Shown here in pieces: positions 8,526 through 15,876 of a stretch of 64,000 nucleotides of DNA. The first letter of the stretch is position 1. Each line of letters starts with the position of its first letter. Location: the NCBI GenBank assembly GCA_943328975.2, contig CALQCC020000010.1, positions 62,001 to 126,000 on the forward strand. The letters run 5' to 3'. The position numbers and the translations under genes were made by a program. Below the pieces are notes generated by a model, which was not told the origin of the DNA, did not search any database, and worked only from the letters and a program-made list of their open reading frames with translations. This DNA is from Bordetella parapertussis (GTDB lineage: Bacteria > Acidobacteriota > Terriglobia > Bryobacterales > Bryobacteraceae).

Positions 8526-9463
8526 AGACGACCGGCTTCAGACCAGACTCGCCGCTGTGCCGTGGCCATCAGGGCGTGAGCGTCATCCGCTGTGGCGATA
8601 CCGCCGCGCGCGCCGAGCTTCGTGCAATTCAGTGCAGCCATCGCACAAGAGAACTCGAGTCCATCAACCAGAGGCATGCCTTTGATCACAGAGTAACAAA
8701 ACGCTCCGTGGAACACGTCGCCGGCTCCGGTTGTATCGACGCAATCGACGACGAAACCCGGCGTGTAGATGTAGCGTCCGTCGACGCGGGCGAGCGCCCC
8801 ATCTGCGCCCAGCGTCATCGCTGCGACCCTCATGCCGTGCTGGGTCTGGATCACCTCCAAAGCGCGGAACGGATCCTGTTCGCCGGTCCAGCGGGCGGGG
8901 AACTCGGAGCTCGACACTAAATAGTCAACGAAGGGCAGCACGCGATCAAAGCCGGGATAGATCGTATCGACATCGCAGCTAACGGGGATGCCGTGCGCGC
9001 GGGCTACGCGAGCGGCTTTCTCCACCGCCGGAGTATCGTGTCCATCGACGTGCAACATGCGCGCGCAGGCGATGTTTGCGTCGGTGATCCGCGCAGGGTC
9101 CAGCGTAAGGCAATCGGGACGGCTCCAGAATACCGTTCGCTCGCCGGTGGATTGATCAATGACGATGTACGCGCTCTGGTTCGCGCAGTTTGCGCGGACC
9201 TCGACATCAGTCAGATTCATGCCGGTACTGCGCAGGCTCTCCATCTGGATCTCACCGCGCGTATCGTCGCCCACTGTGCCGATGTATTTGGCGCTCAGCC
9301 CAAGCTTCGCTGCCGTCGCGAGAGCACTGGCAACTTGCCCGCCCGGGCTGAGGACCTCCTGCGCGATGCGGACCTTGCCTCCGTAGGCCGGGAATGTTGG
9401 GACCACCAACATGGTATCTGTAGCGTTCAGGCCGACGCCGACAAGGTCGAATTGTGGGTCCAA
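8522..9463 (-). CDS. PfkB family carbohydrate kinase
   Basis: A 313-residue ribokinase-fold sugar kinase. The glycine-rich N-terminal PfkB signature is seen at GGKVRIAQEVLSPGGQVASA, and the C-terminal signature with the catalytic base at VDCVDTTGAGDVFHGAF. The family phosphorylates sugars or nucleosides with ATP; the substrate (ribose, fructose, adenosine or similar) is not predictable here. Translation appears to begin at TTG (9461-9463), since the protein begins DPQFDLVGVGLNATD, like family members, and no ATG is nearby. The stop overlaps the rhomboid start. Confidence 0.92.
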   Translation of the reverse strand: MDPQFDLVGVGLNATDTMLVVPTFPAYGGKVRIAQEVLSPGGQVASALATAAKLGLSAKYIGTVGDDTRGEIQMESLRSTGMNLTDVEVRANCANQSAYIVIDQSTGERTVFWSRPDCLTLDPARITDANIACARMLHVDGHDTPAVEKAARVARAHGIPVSCDVDTIYPGFDRVLPFVDYLVSSSEFPARWTGEQDPFRALEVIQTQHGMRVAAMTLGADGALARVDGRYIYTPGFVVDCVDTTGAGDVFHGAFCYSVIKGMPLVDGLEFSCAMAALNCTKLGARGGIATADDAHALMATAQRRVWSEAGRL

Positions 9464-9489
9464 CTAGATCCTTTCCCGGCCTGGCGCGT

Positions 9490-9584
9490 CTGTCCGCACG
9501 CTCACGCGTGGCGGTTCTGTGCCCAGAACCCTTGACTGGTCCCCGCACGCAGTCACAGAACCGCGACCGTGAGGGAGCGGACAG
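9490..9584. repeat. Large imperfect palindrome (REP/REPIN-like)
   Basis: Two arms of 31-32 bases (9490-9521 and 9554-9584) are near-perfect reverse complements, separated by a 32-base loop. Each arm runs from CTGTCCGC to GGTTCTGTG. The element fills most of the 138-base gap between the SDR and kinase genes. A related copy in one orientation occurs inside a glycosyltransferase gene at 43644-43678. Arms of this sort are typical of dispersed REP/REPIN families. The element could also form a strong transcript hairpin downstream of the SDR... kinase junction. Confidence 0.75.
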
Positions 9585-9601
9585 GCGGCAGAGGCCAAAA
9601 C

Positions 9602-10390
9602 CTAAATCCCCTTCAACATCCCGCCGTCCACCTGCAACGTCGCCCCGGTGATGTAAGACGCCGCGTCGGAGAACAAGAACACCGCTGCCGCCGCAAATTC
9701 ATCCGGATCGCCATAACGCCCCATCGCGATCGTAGCCGAACTCTTCTTCTGCTGCTCCGCGACCGTGATGCCCGCCTTCTTCGCGTTGATTTCGTCGAAC
9801 TCCCGCACGCGATCGGTGTCGATGCGTCCCGGAATAAGGTGGTTCACGCGGATCTTCTTGGACGCCAGTTCCTGCGCGAGCACCTTTGATAGAGCGGGCA
9901 CCGACGCCCGCATCACAGTGGAAAGCGCAAGATTCGCAATCGGTTCCTTCACTGCGGTGGACGTCGGCAACACAATGGCACCGCCGCCTCGTTCGACCAT
10001 CGAAGGCACGGCAAGCCGAACCATGCGCACGGCACTGAGCAGCAATAACTCAAAGGTCTTCTGCCACGCCGCATCCTCTTGCCCCATCGCGGGACCCGCT
10101 GGCGGACCGCCAGAGTTCGTGTACAGCAGGTCGATCCCGCCAAAGCGTTCGATGGTTGCCTTATGCCACGCGGTGATCGCGTCGGGCGATGTCACGTCGA
10201 CGGCCATGGAGAAAACGTCGGCTCCCGTCTCAGTCCGGATACGTTCCGCCGCCGCTCCCACAGCAGCCGCGTCGCGCGAAGAGATCGAAACCTTCACGCC
10301 CTCTTTCGCTAACGCCCGCGCTACCGCGAAACCCAGGCCCCGGCTCGCGCCCGCCACCATCGCAACTTTGTTTTGCAGTCCAGTGTTCAT
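9602..10390 (-). CDS. SDR family protein, atypical (no canonical catalytic Tyr/Lys)
   Basis: A 262-residue Rossmann-fold protein. The cofactor motif GASRGLG follows the first strand (about residues 14-20), and NSGG and a C-terminal FLFSDAASYITGATLQVDGG block are normal for FabG-like enzymes. The expected YxxxK is absent: the segment after the serine strand reads LPTSTAVKEPIANLALSTVMRAS. This matches a known BKR-like SDR subgroup that lacks the standard tetrad, so the activity is uncertain. It is divergent from the chromate transporter genes, with a 29-base gap. A dehydrogenase or a non-catalytic cofactor-binding role are both open. Confidence 0.88.
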   Translation of the reverse strand: MNTGLQNKVAMVAGASRGLGFAVARALAKEGVKVSISSRDAAAVGAAAERIRTETGADVFSMAVDVTSPDAITAWHKATIERFGGIDLLYTNSGGPPAGPAMGQEDAAWQKTFELLLLSAVRMVRLAVPSMVERGGGAIVLPTSTAVKEPIANLALSTVMRASVPALSKVLAQELASKKIRVNHLIPGRIDTDRVREFDEINAKKAGITVAEQQKKSSATIAMGRYGDPDEFAAAAVFLFSDAASYITGATLQVDGGMLKGI

Positions 10391-10419
10391 GAACTTCCGA
10401 TTTTACCTACCATAGAGGG

Positions 10420-10986
10420 TTGGAACCAACTCTCTCACGTCCGACGCTTTCCAGTGTGACGCGGATCTTCTTTCGGATCGGCAACACCACCTTTGGCGGA
10501 GGCTACGTCACTATCGGAATGCTGGGGCGTGAGTTGGTGGAATCGCGCCGCTGGCTGTCGTCGGAAAAGTTCGATCTGGCCTTCGCCTTGTCGCGCGTAG
10601 CGCCTGGAACAAATCTTCTGGCTTTCTGCGCCGCGATCGGAGCGCAGTTGATGGGACTCGCTGGAGCCGTCGCCGCAGTGCTCGCCGTCACCGTCCCGTC
10701 CGCGATCGTGGCTCTCTTGTTTATCTACGGTTTTGAAGCGGGGCAAAAGAACGTGATCGCAGCGGCGGCCATCGGCGGAACCGTCGCGGCCGTAGCGGGC
10801 ATGATGTGGTCCACCATCTGGACCATCCTCCGCCCCCACGTCGGTGGCCCCATTCGCAACTTGCAAGTCCTCTTGATCGCCGGTGGAGCCTTCCTCGCGT
10901 CCTGGAAGTTCGACATCACGCCGGTCCCCATCATCGCTGCCGGAACGCTGCTCGGCATCTTCTGGAAGGATCCAGGAAAACGATGA
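10420..10986 (+). CDS. Chromate transporter, N-terminal half-protein
   Basis: A 188-residue membrane protein of the short-chain CHR family with a likely TTG start at 10420. The CHR signature is present: FRIGNTTFGGGYVTIGML, then ALSRVAPGTNLLAFCAAIGAQL, followed by about four more hydrophobic segments. In short-chain CHR systems two half-size proteins of opposite membrane topology work together, and the second half is encoded immediately downstream with a 4-base overlap. The family exports chromate in characterised cases, but many members probably move other anions. No chromate regulator (ChrB) is seen nearby. Confidence 0.9.
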   Translation: MEPTLSRPTLSSVTRIFFRIGNTTFGGGYVTIGMLGRELVESRRWLSSEKFDLAFALSRVAPGTNLLAFCAAIGAQLMGLAGAVAAVLAVTVPSAIVALLFIYGFEAGQKNVIAAAAIGGTVAAVAGMMWSTIWTILRPHVGGPIRNLQVLLIAGGAFLASWKFDITPVPIIAAGTLLGIFWKDPGKR

Positions 10987-11501
10987 GCGTGCTTACGGTT
11001 TACTTCCTATTGCTGAAAGCCAGCCTGACTTCGTTCAGCGGCTTGGGATCGTTGCCTATGGTGCGTCAGGACTTCGTGGTTACCAGCCACGTGTTGACCG
11101 ATCACCAGTTGAACACCGCCGTAGTCGCGGGGCGCACGGGTCCGGGTCCATACGGGCTCTATCTGGTGTGCGTCGGATTCCTGTCCGCTGGGATTCCGGG
11201 CGCCATCGCAGGCTTTCTCGCTTTGGTCACGCCCGCGTTCCTGGTGATTCCCCTGATGTGGTGGCTCGGCAAGCGCGCCGATCATCCTCGCGTGCGCGGG
11301 GCGATTCGAGGGCTGCTTCTGGCAGCGGCGGGGCTGCTGCTCTCTGCCGCGATGCCGTTGACGCAGGATGCGCTCACCGGGCCATTTGCGTTGGCGGTGA
11401 TCGTGGTGAGTTTCTGGTTGCTGACCTTCACGAAGATCGATTCCGCGTGGCTGGTGGCCGGAGCCGCCGTGGCTGGACTTACGACGCTACTGTTTCGCTA
11501 G
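10983..11501 (+). CDS. Chromate transporter, C-terminal half-protein
   Basis: A 172-residue membrane protein starting at the ATG at 10983, which overlaps the first half's stop in an ATGA arrangement. It carries the second CHR-type pattern, with LKASLTSFSGLGSLPMVRQDFV and then RTGPGPYGLYLVCVGFLSAG. Five to six hydrophobic segments follow. Reading frame and overlap show a genuine two-gene system rather than a frameshifted long ChrA. The 3' end overlaps the convergent tmk gene by 15 bases. Confidence 0.9.
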   Translation: MSVLTVYFLLLKASLTSFSGLGSLPMVRQDFVVTSHVLTDHQLNTAVVAGRTGPGPYGLYLVCVGFLSAGIPGAIAGFLALVTPAFLVIPLMWWLGKRADHPRVRGAIRGLLLAAAGLLLSAAMPLTQDALTGPFALAVIVVSFWLLTFTKIDSAWLVAGAAVAGLTTLLFR

Positions 11502-12104
11502 CAACGCTTCGACGGAGGTCCATACGTCTGCGCTGACTGCGTCACGATCGCGCGCGCCGTCGATGAGGTGGATCCGCCGTGACTCATCGGTCGCGAGCTG
11601 GCGGAAGGTGTCGCGCACGGTCCGATGGAATGCGACCGGTTGTTCTTCCATGCGGGTTTGCTCCGCGCGCGCTAGGCCTGTTTCGGTGTCGATGTCGATC
11701 AACAGCGTGAGATGCGGGATCAAGCCTCGGCAAGCAATGCGGTCAAGGTCATAGACCACATCCGCGCCCAGCCCACGCCCCGCGCCTTGATAGGCCAGCG
11801 TGGAGTCAGTGAAGCGATCACACAACACGATCTTGCCTGCGGCCAAGGCGGGCAGAATAACTTCGTCTACGTTCTGCGCGCGGCTGGCGAACATCAGTAG
11901 CAGTTCCGCCGTGGGACGGAGCGCCGTGCTCGCGGGATCCAGCAGGATGCCTCGAATCTGCCTGCCAATGGCCGTGCCGCCGGGCTCTTGCGTTTCGACG
12001 ACATCGCGTCCGGTCGCGCGCAAACGTTCCACCAGTAACTTCAGTTGCGTCGACTTGCCGCTGCCCTCGGGACCTTCAAAGGTGATAAACCGGCCCCTAG
12101 TCAT
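11487..12104 (-). CDS. tmk: Thymidylate kinase
   Basis: A 205-residue kinase that phosphorylates dTMP to dTDP. The P-loop is FEGPEGSGKSTQ near the N-terminus, the DR motif is in LCDRFTDSTLAYQGAGRG, and LLIDIDTETGLAR begins the lid region. ATG at 12104 is used here; a TTG two codons upstream (12110) is an alternative. The start lies inside the 3' end of the uracil-DNA glycosylase gene, so this is the last gene of the long housekeeping run. Confidence 0.95.
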   Translation of the reverse strand: MTRGRFITFEGPEGSGKSTQLKLLVERLRATGRDVVETQEPGGTAIGRQIRGILLDPASTALRPTAELLLMFASRAQNVDEVILPALAAGKIVLCDRFTDSTLAYQGAGRGLGADVVYDLDRIACRGLIPHLTLLIDIDTETGLARAEQTRMEEQPVAFHRTVRDTFRQLATDESRRIHLIDGARDRDAVSADVWTSVEALLAKQ

Positions 12105-12882
12105 AGACAAAATGCAGTAGCTTCTTCAAATCTTCCCAGGCCTCGCGTTTCGCGTCCTGGTTGTAGGGACGGAGCAGATACGACGGGTGGAATGTGACCA
12201 GCAACGGAATGCCGTTCCACGTCTGCCAGTTGCCGCGCAGTTTAGTGACGCCTTCCTTGGTGCCCAGCAGAGCCTTCGCCGCAGTGGAGCCCAACGCGCA
12301 AATCGCTTTCGGTTTGATTGTCATCAACTGCCGGAACAGGAACTGGCCGCAGATCTCCATCTCATCCGGCTGAGGCGCGCGATTTTCCGGTGGGCGGCAC
12401 TTCACCACGTTGCAGATGTAAACGTCCTCGCGAGTGATCGCGATGCCTTCTTTCGAGGCTGTACCATCGATCATCTTGGTGAGCAGTTGTCCGGCTCGGC
12501 CAATGAAGGGGAGTCCCTGCGCGTCTTCATCCGCGCCCGGGCCTTCTCCGACAAAGACCAGTGGCGATTTTTCGTTGCCCGATCCGAACACGATCTTGTT
12601 GCGCGCTTCGCATAAGCGGCAGCGGCGGCAATCGTCTCCGATGTCTTGGCGGATCTGGAGCAGCGTGTCTCCGGCAGGAGCCAGCGGCGGTAAGGGTGGT
12701 GGCGGTTTAGGTTCCGATTTCATGACGGGTGGAGCGGGGATAACGACGGACGGCGCTGCGGCAGCGATAGGTACAGGTGCTGCAGCAAAAGCTTCGGGTG
12801 CGCGCGGAGCGCGACGATAGACTTCGGTGACTCCGATGTCTTGAAAATAGAGCAGTTGAGCGCGGACCTGATCGCGTGTCAT
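12097..12882 (-). CDS. Uracil-DNA glycosylase, type 4/5-like Fe-S family
   Basis: A 261-residue DNA repair enzyme that removes uracil from DNA. The catalytic core begins about residue 85. Fe-S cysteines lie in CRRCRLCEARNKIVFG, the active-site motif in GEGPGADEDAQGLPFIGRAGQLL, and the DNA-contact motif in TFHPSYLLR. The first 80 or so residues are a short conserved head (TRDQVRAQLLYFQDIGVTE) joined by an A/P-rich linker, an extension seen in several bacterial homologues. It overlaps coaBC by four bases upstream and tmk downstream. Confidence 0.92.
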   Translation of the reverse strand: MTRDQVRAQLLYFQDIGVTEVYRRAPRAPEAFAAAPVPIAAAAPSVVIPAPPVMKSEPKPPPPLPPLAPAGDTLLQIRQDIGDDCRRCRLCEARNKIVFGSGNEKSPLVFVGEGPGADEDAQGLPFIGRAGQLLTKMIDGTASKEGIAITREDVYICNVVKCRPPENRAPQPDEMEICGQFLFRQLMTIKPKAICALGSTAAKALLGTKEGVTKLRGNWQTWNGIPLLVTFHPSYLLRPYNQDAKREAWEDLKKLLHFVYD

Positions 12883-14114
12883 TTTGCTGACCGGACCGCC
12901 AAGCGCAGTTTCACAATTTCGTCTAAAATGCGATGCGCGATCGCGGCCTTCGGAGCTTTCGCCACGGGAATGGTTTCGCCCGTGCGCAAGACCAGCGTGA
13001 CTTCATTGTCGTTCGCGTCGAAGCCGATGCCTTCTTTGGAAACTAGATTCGCGACCACCATGTCGCAGTTCTTGGTTTCGAGCTTGCGGCGCGCGAAGTC
13101 GACCAGATTCTCGGTTTCCGCCGCGAATCCGATCAACAGGCGGTCGCCTTTGTTGCGGCCACATTCGGCCAGAATATCCGGCGTGGGATCCAGGTCCAAG
13201 GAATAGCGTGTGGCGGTCTTCTTGACCTTCTGCGTTGGCACGTCGGCGCGATGATAATCGGCCACGGCGGCGGACTTGATGATGATGCTCGATTCTTCCA
13301 GGCGATCCATGACCGCTTGGCGCATATTGAGCGCGGTGCGAACGTGGACCATCTCGACTCCGTGTGGCTCAGTCAGATCCACTGGGCCGGAGACCAAAAT
13401 TACGCGGGCTCCGCGAGCCTTCGCGTCAGCCGCCAGCGCGTAACCCATCTTTCCACTGGAGCGATTGGTGATGTAGCGAACCGGATCGAGCGGCTCCTGA
13501 GTGGGGCCGGCGGTAATGAGAATCGTCTCGCCTTCCAGATCTTGCAGAATGGTGGACCCATGCAGCGCCGTCATCACAGCAGCCGCGATGGCTTCGGGTT
13601 CAGGCAGGCGTCCAGGACCAACCATGCCGCATGCCAACGGTCCGGAGCCAGGCTCGACGATGACATGGCCACGCTCGCGCAGTGTGCGAACGTTCGCCTG
13701 CGTCGCCGGATGATTCCACATGTTGGTGTTCATCGCCGGCGCAAGGACGACGGGTCCGGTGAAGGCAAGGTAGGTGGTGCTGAGAAAATCGTCAGCGAGG
13801 CCGTGGGCGAACTTCGCGATGACGTCGGCTGTCGCGGGAGCGACCACCAGCACCTGCGAATCCTGCGCCACGCGAATATGTTCGATGGCGCTGGAAAGTG
13901 TATCTTCGGCGCCGCTGGTAGCAAACAGATTGGTGATGACTTTGTGCCCGGTGAGGGCAGCGAAGGTGAGCGGGCGGACGAATTCCTCCGCCGCTCGCGT
14001 CATGATGACTTGTACTGAACAGCCGCGTTCCATCAGCGCGCGTGCAAGCTCCGCCGCCTTATAAGCAGCAATGCCTCCACCCACGCCCAGAGCAACGCGA
14101 TTGGACACGGACAT
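12879..14114 (-). CDS. coaBC: Bifunctional phosphopantothenoylcysteine decarboxylase/phosphopantothenate-cysteine ligase
   Basis: A 411-residue fusion enzyme for two consecutive steps of coenzyme A synthesis. The CoaC flavoprotein half (about 1-180) has GVGGGIAAYKA, the active-site histidine region AIEHIRV, and PAMNTNMW. The catalytic cysteine is in ACGMVGPGRL. The CoaB half begins at ITAGPTQEPLDPVRYITNRSSGKMG and ends with the conserved KxxIAHRILDEIV tail. It is placed directly after rpoZ, in the gmk-rpoZ-coaBC order seen in many bacteria. Confidence 0.96.
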   Translation of the reverse strand: MSVSNRVALGVGGGIAAYKAAELARALMERGCSVQVIMTRAAEEFVRPLTFAALTGHKVITNLFATSGAEDTLSSAIEHIRVAQDSQVLVVAPATADVIAKFAHGLADDFLSTTYLAFTGPVVLAPAMNTNMWNHPATQANVRTLRERGHVIVEPGSGPLACGMVGPGRLPEPEAIAAAVMTALHGSTILQDLEGETILITAGPTQEPLDPVRYITNRSSGKMGYALAADAKARGARVILVSGPVDLTEPHGVEMVHVRTALNMRQAVMDRLEESSIIIKSAAVADYHRADVPTQKVKKTATRYSLDLDPTPDILAECGRNKGDRLLIGFAAETENLVDFARRKLETKNCDMVVANLVSKEGIGFDANDNEVTLVLRTGETIPVAKAPKAAIAHRILDEIVKLRLAVRSAK

Positions 14115-14123
14115 GCGGAAGCC

Positions 14124-14369
14124 TTAGGCTTCTTCGACGGGTTCGAGAAGGTCGCGGTTCAACATCGGATCGCTATACTGCACCAACCCGCGGCGGGTTT
14201 CTTCGCAGGCCATCACGGTCGGCTTCTTCGAAGTGCTGGGCAGAAAGCTGCGGGCACCGGCCTGCAGTTGGCGCGCGCGTTTGGACGCGACGATGATGAA
14301 ACGGTAAACGCTCATTTCCGGATCGTCCGGAATCACGCTGTGCGAAAGGGGTCGAACGTGTTCTGCCAT
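14124..14369 (-). CDS. rpoZ: DNA-directed RNA polymerase omega subunit
   Basis: An 81-residue omega subunit, which assists assembly of the beta' subunit into RNA polymerase. The family core is clear at YRFIIVASKRARQLQAGAR and KPTVMACEETRRGLV, where the usual A-L-E-E becomes A-C-E-E. The family is often missed because it is short. Its position one base downstream of gmk and ten bases before coaBC is the classical arrangement and supports the call. Confidence 0.93.
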   Translation of the reverse strand: MAEHVRPLSHSVIPDDPEMSVYRFIIVASKRARQLQAGARSFLPSTSKKPTVMACEETRRGLVQYSDPMLNRDLLEPVEEA

Positions 14370-14370
14370 T

Positions 14371-14973
14371 TTAAAAGGTCTCCAATATTGGACGGATTTG
14401 TTGCTCCATCCAATGGCGCCGGCTACGGTTGGCGCTGACGATGGCGACTAAGTTGTCCACCGACGCCTGCACTTCCCGATTCACCAGCACGTAATCGTAC
14501 TGCGAGTAATTCCGGATCTCCTCAGCCGCTTCGCTCAAGCGCCGCTGGATCACTTGTTCTGAATCCTGCGACCGCAAGCGCAAACGCTGTTCCAGCACTT
14601 GCCGGCTCGGGGGGAGAATAAATATCGAAACAGCTCCCGGAATACGCTCTTTTAATTGTCGCGCACCCTTCACATCAATGTCGAGGATCAAATCGAAGCC
14701 GTCGGCGGTGGCCCGATCCAGTTCGCTTTGGTGTGTGCCGTAGTAATTGCCGAAAACGTCGGCCCATTCGAGGAATTCGCCCCGTTCGACGCGGGCCTGG
14801 AACTGCTCGCGGGAGATGAAGTAGTACTCTTTGCCGTCCACTTCGTTGCCGCGCGGTTGGCGCGTGGTGTAGGAAACGGAGAAGCGCAGCCGAGGCACCG
14901 TCTGCATCAAGTGGCCGACGAGGGTGGATTTTCCGGACCCGGAGGGCGCGGAGATGATAAAGACGCTAGACAT
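14371..14973 (-). CDS. gmk: Guanylate kinase
   Basis: A 200-residue enzyme converting GMP to GDP. The P-loop is SAPSGSGKSTL at residues 8-18, and the GMP-binding region shows RFSVSYTTRQPRGNEVDGKEYYF. LILDIDVKGARQLK and FILPPS follow as in the family. It starts immediately after the yicC stop and is followed by rpoZ with a single intervening base. Confidence 0.96.
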   Translation of the reverse strand: MSSVFIISAPSGSGKSTLVGHLMQTVPRLRFSVSYTTRQPRGNEVDGKEYYFISREQFQARVERGEFLEWADVFGNYYGTHQSELDRATADGFDLILDIDVKGARQLKERIPGAVSIFILPPSRQVLEQRLRLRSQDSEQVIQRRLSEAAEEIRNYSQYDYVLVNREVQASVDNLVAIVSANRSRRHWMEQQIRPILETF

Positions 14974-15876
14974 TTATTCGAGGTTCAACGACTGTTCCCG
15001 GATCTTCTCGATGGCCGCTTTGCACGCCAGCGCAAGGTCGGTGATCTTCAGTCCGATTTCGCCGATGCCGCTGGTTTTGGATAGGATCGTGTTGGCTTCG
15101 CGATTCATTTCCTGCAACAGGAAGTCGAGCTTCTTGCCGACTTCACCGCCGCTATCCAGCAATTGGCCGAGTTGCTTGGAGTGAATGCGCAGGCGGGCCA
15201 GTTCTTCGCCGACGTCACTGCGGTCCGCGAGGATGGCAGCTTCCTGAGCCAGGCGTTGCGGCTCGATCTGGACGCCTTTCAAGAGATCGGTGAGGCGTTC
15301 GTTGAGGCGCGCTTGAAACGTGGAGACGGCGGTGGTACGGATCTTCTCAATGGCATCGGCGGCAGCAGCCACTTGTTTGTTGTGGACCTGCATCTCTTGC
15401 GCGATCTCTGCCCCTTCGCGCGAACGGAAGGCGTTGAGTTCGACGAGTGCTTCAGCGAGCGCGTCCAGCAGAAGGACTTCGGTTTCCGGTGGCGGATCGC
15501 CTGAGCCGCTATCGCCGAACATTCCCGGCAAGCGCAGGGCGGCGTTCAAGTCCGGTTCGCAGGTCAAGCAATGGCGCGTGGCCGCTTCGCGGAATGCGGA
15601 TACATATTCTTCCAGCAGGTCGTGATTGACGGCCGTGCTGTCGCCCGTGCGTGAGAAGTCCGGCAGGGAAATGCGAACATCCGCGTGGCCGCGCGTAAGA
15701 CGAGCCTTCACCGCAGTGCGGATCGCGTTCTCGAACGGATCGGCCGAAGTGGGCGCGTGGACATGGACGTCGAGGCCGCGATGATTCACGGTCTTGATGC
15801 TGACGATGAGTTCTTTCTCGCCAAGGGGGCGTCGCGCGCGGGCGAAGCCGGTCATGCTGCGTAGTGGGTTTGACAT
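14974..15876 (-). CDS. YicC/YloC family endoribonuclease-type protein
   Basis: A 300-residue protein with the YicC N-terminal signature (RSMTGFARARR, then IKTVNHRGLDVHVHAP) and the C-terminal DUF1732 block (KLDFLLQEMNREANTILSKT, then IEKIREQSLNLE). E. coli YicC was shown to act on RNA; that specificity is not proven for this homologue. The central region is helical. It lies between msbA and gmk, the usual genomic place for the family, and shares one base with the msbA stop. Confidence 0.94.
   Translation of the reverse strand: MSNPLRSMTGFARARRPLGEKELIVSIKTVNHRGLDVHVHAPTSADPFENAIRTAVKARLTRGHADVRISLPDFSRTGDSTAVNHDLLEEYVSAFREAATRHCLTCEPDLNAALRLPGMFGDSGSGDPPPETEVLLLDALAEALVELNAFRSREGAEIAQEMQVHNKQVAAAADAIEKIRTTAVSTFQARLNERLTDLLKGVQIEPQRLAQEAAILADRSDVGEELARLRIHSKQLGQLLDSGGEVGKKLDFLLQEMNREANTILSKTSGIGEIGLKITDLALACKAAIEKIREQSLNLE

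Noticed and set aside
10420-11501. Chromate transporter seen as one frameshifted gene
   Set aside because: The two halves overlap by a clean ATGA, each has its own CHR pattern, and two-gene CHR systems are known.
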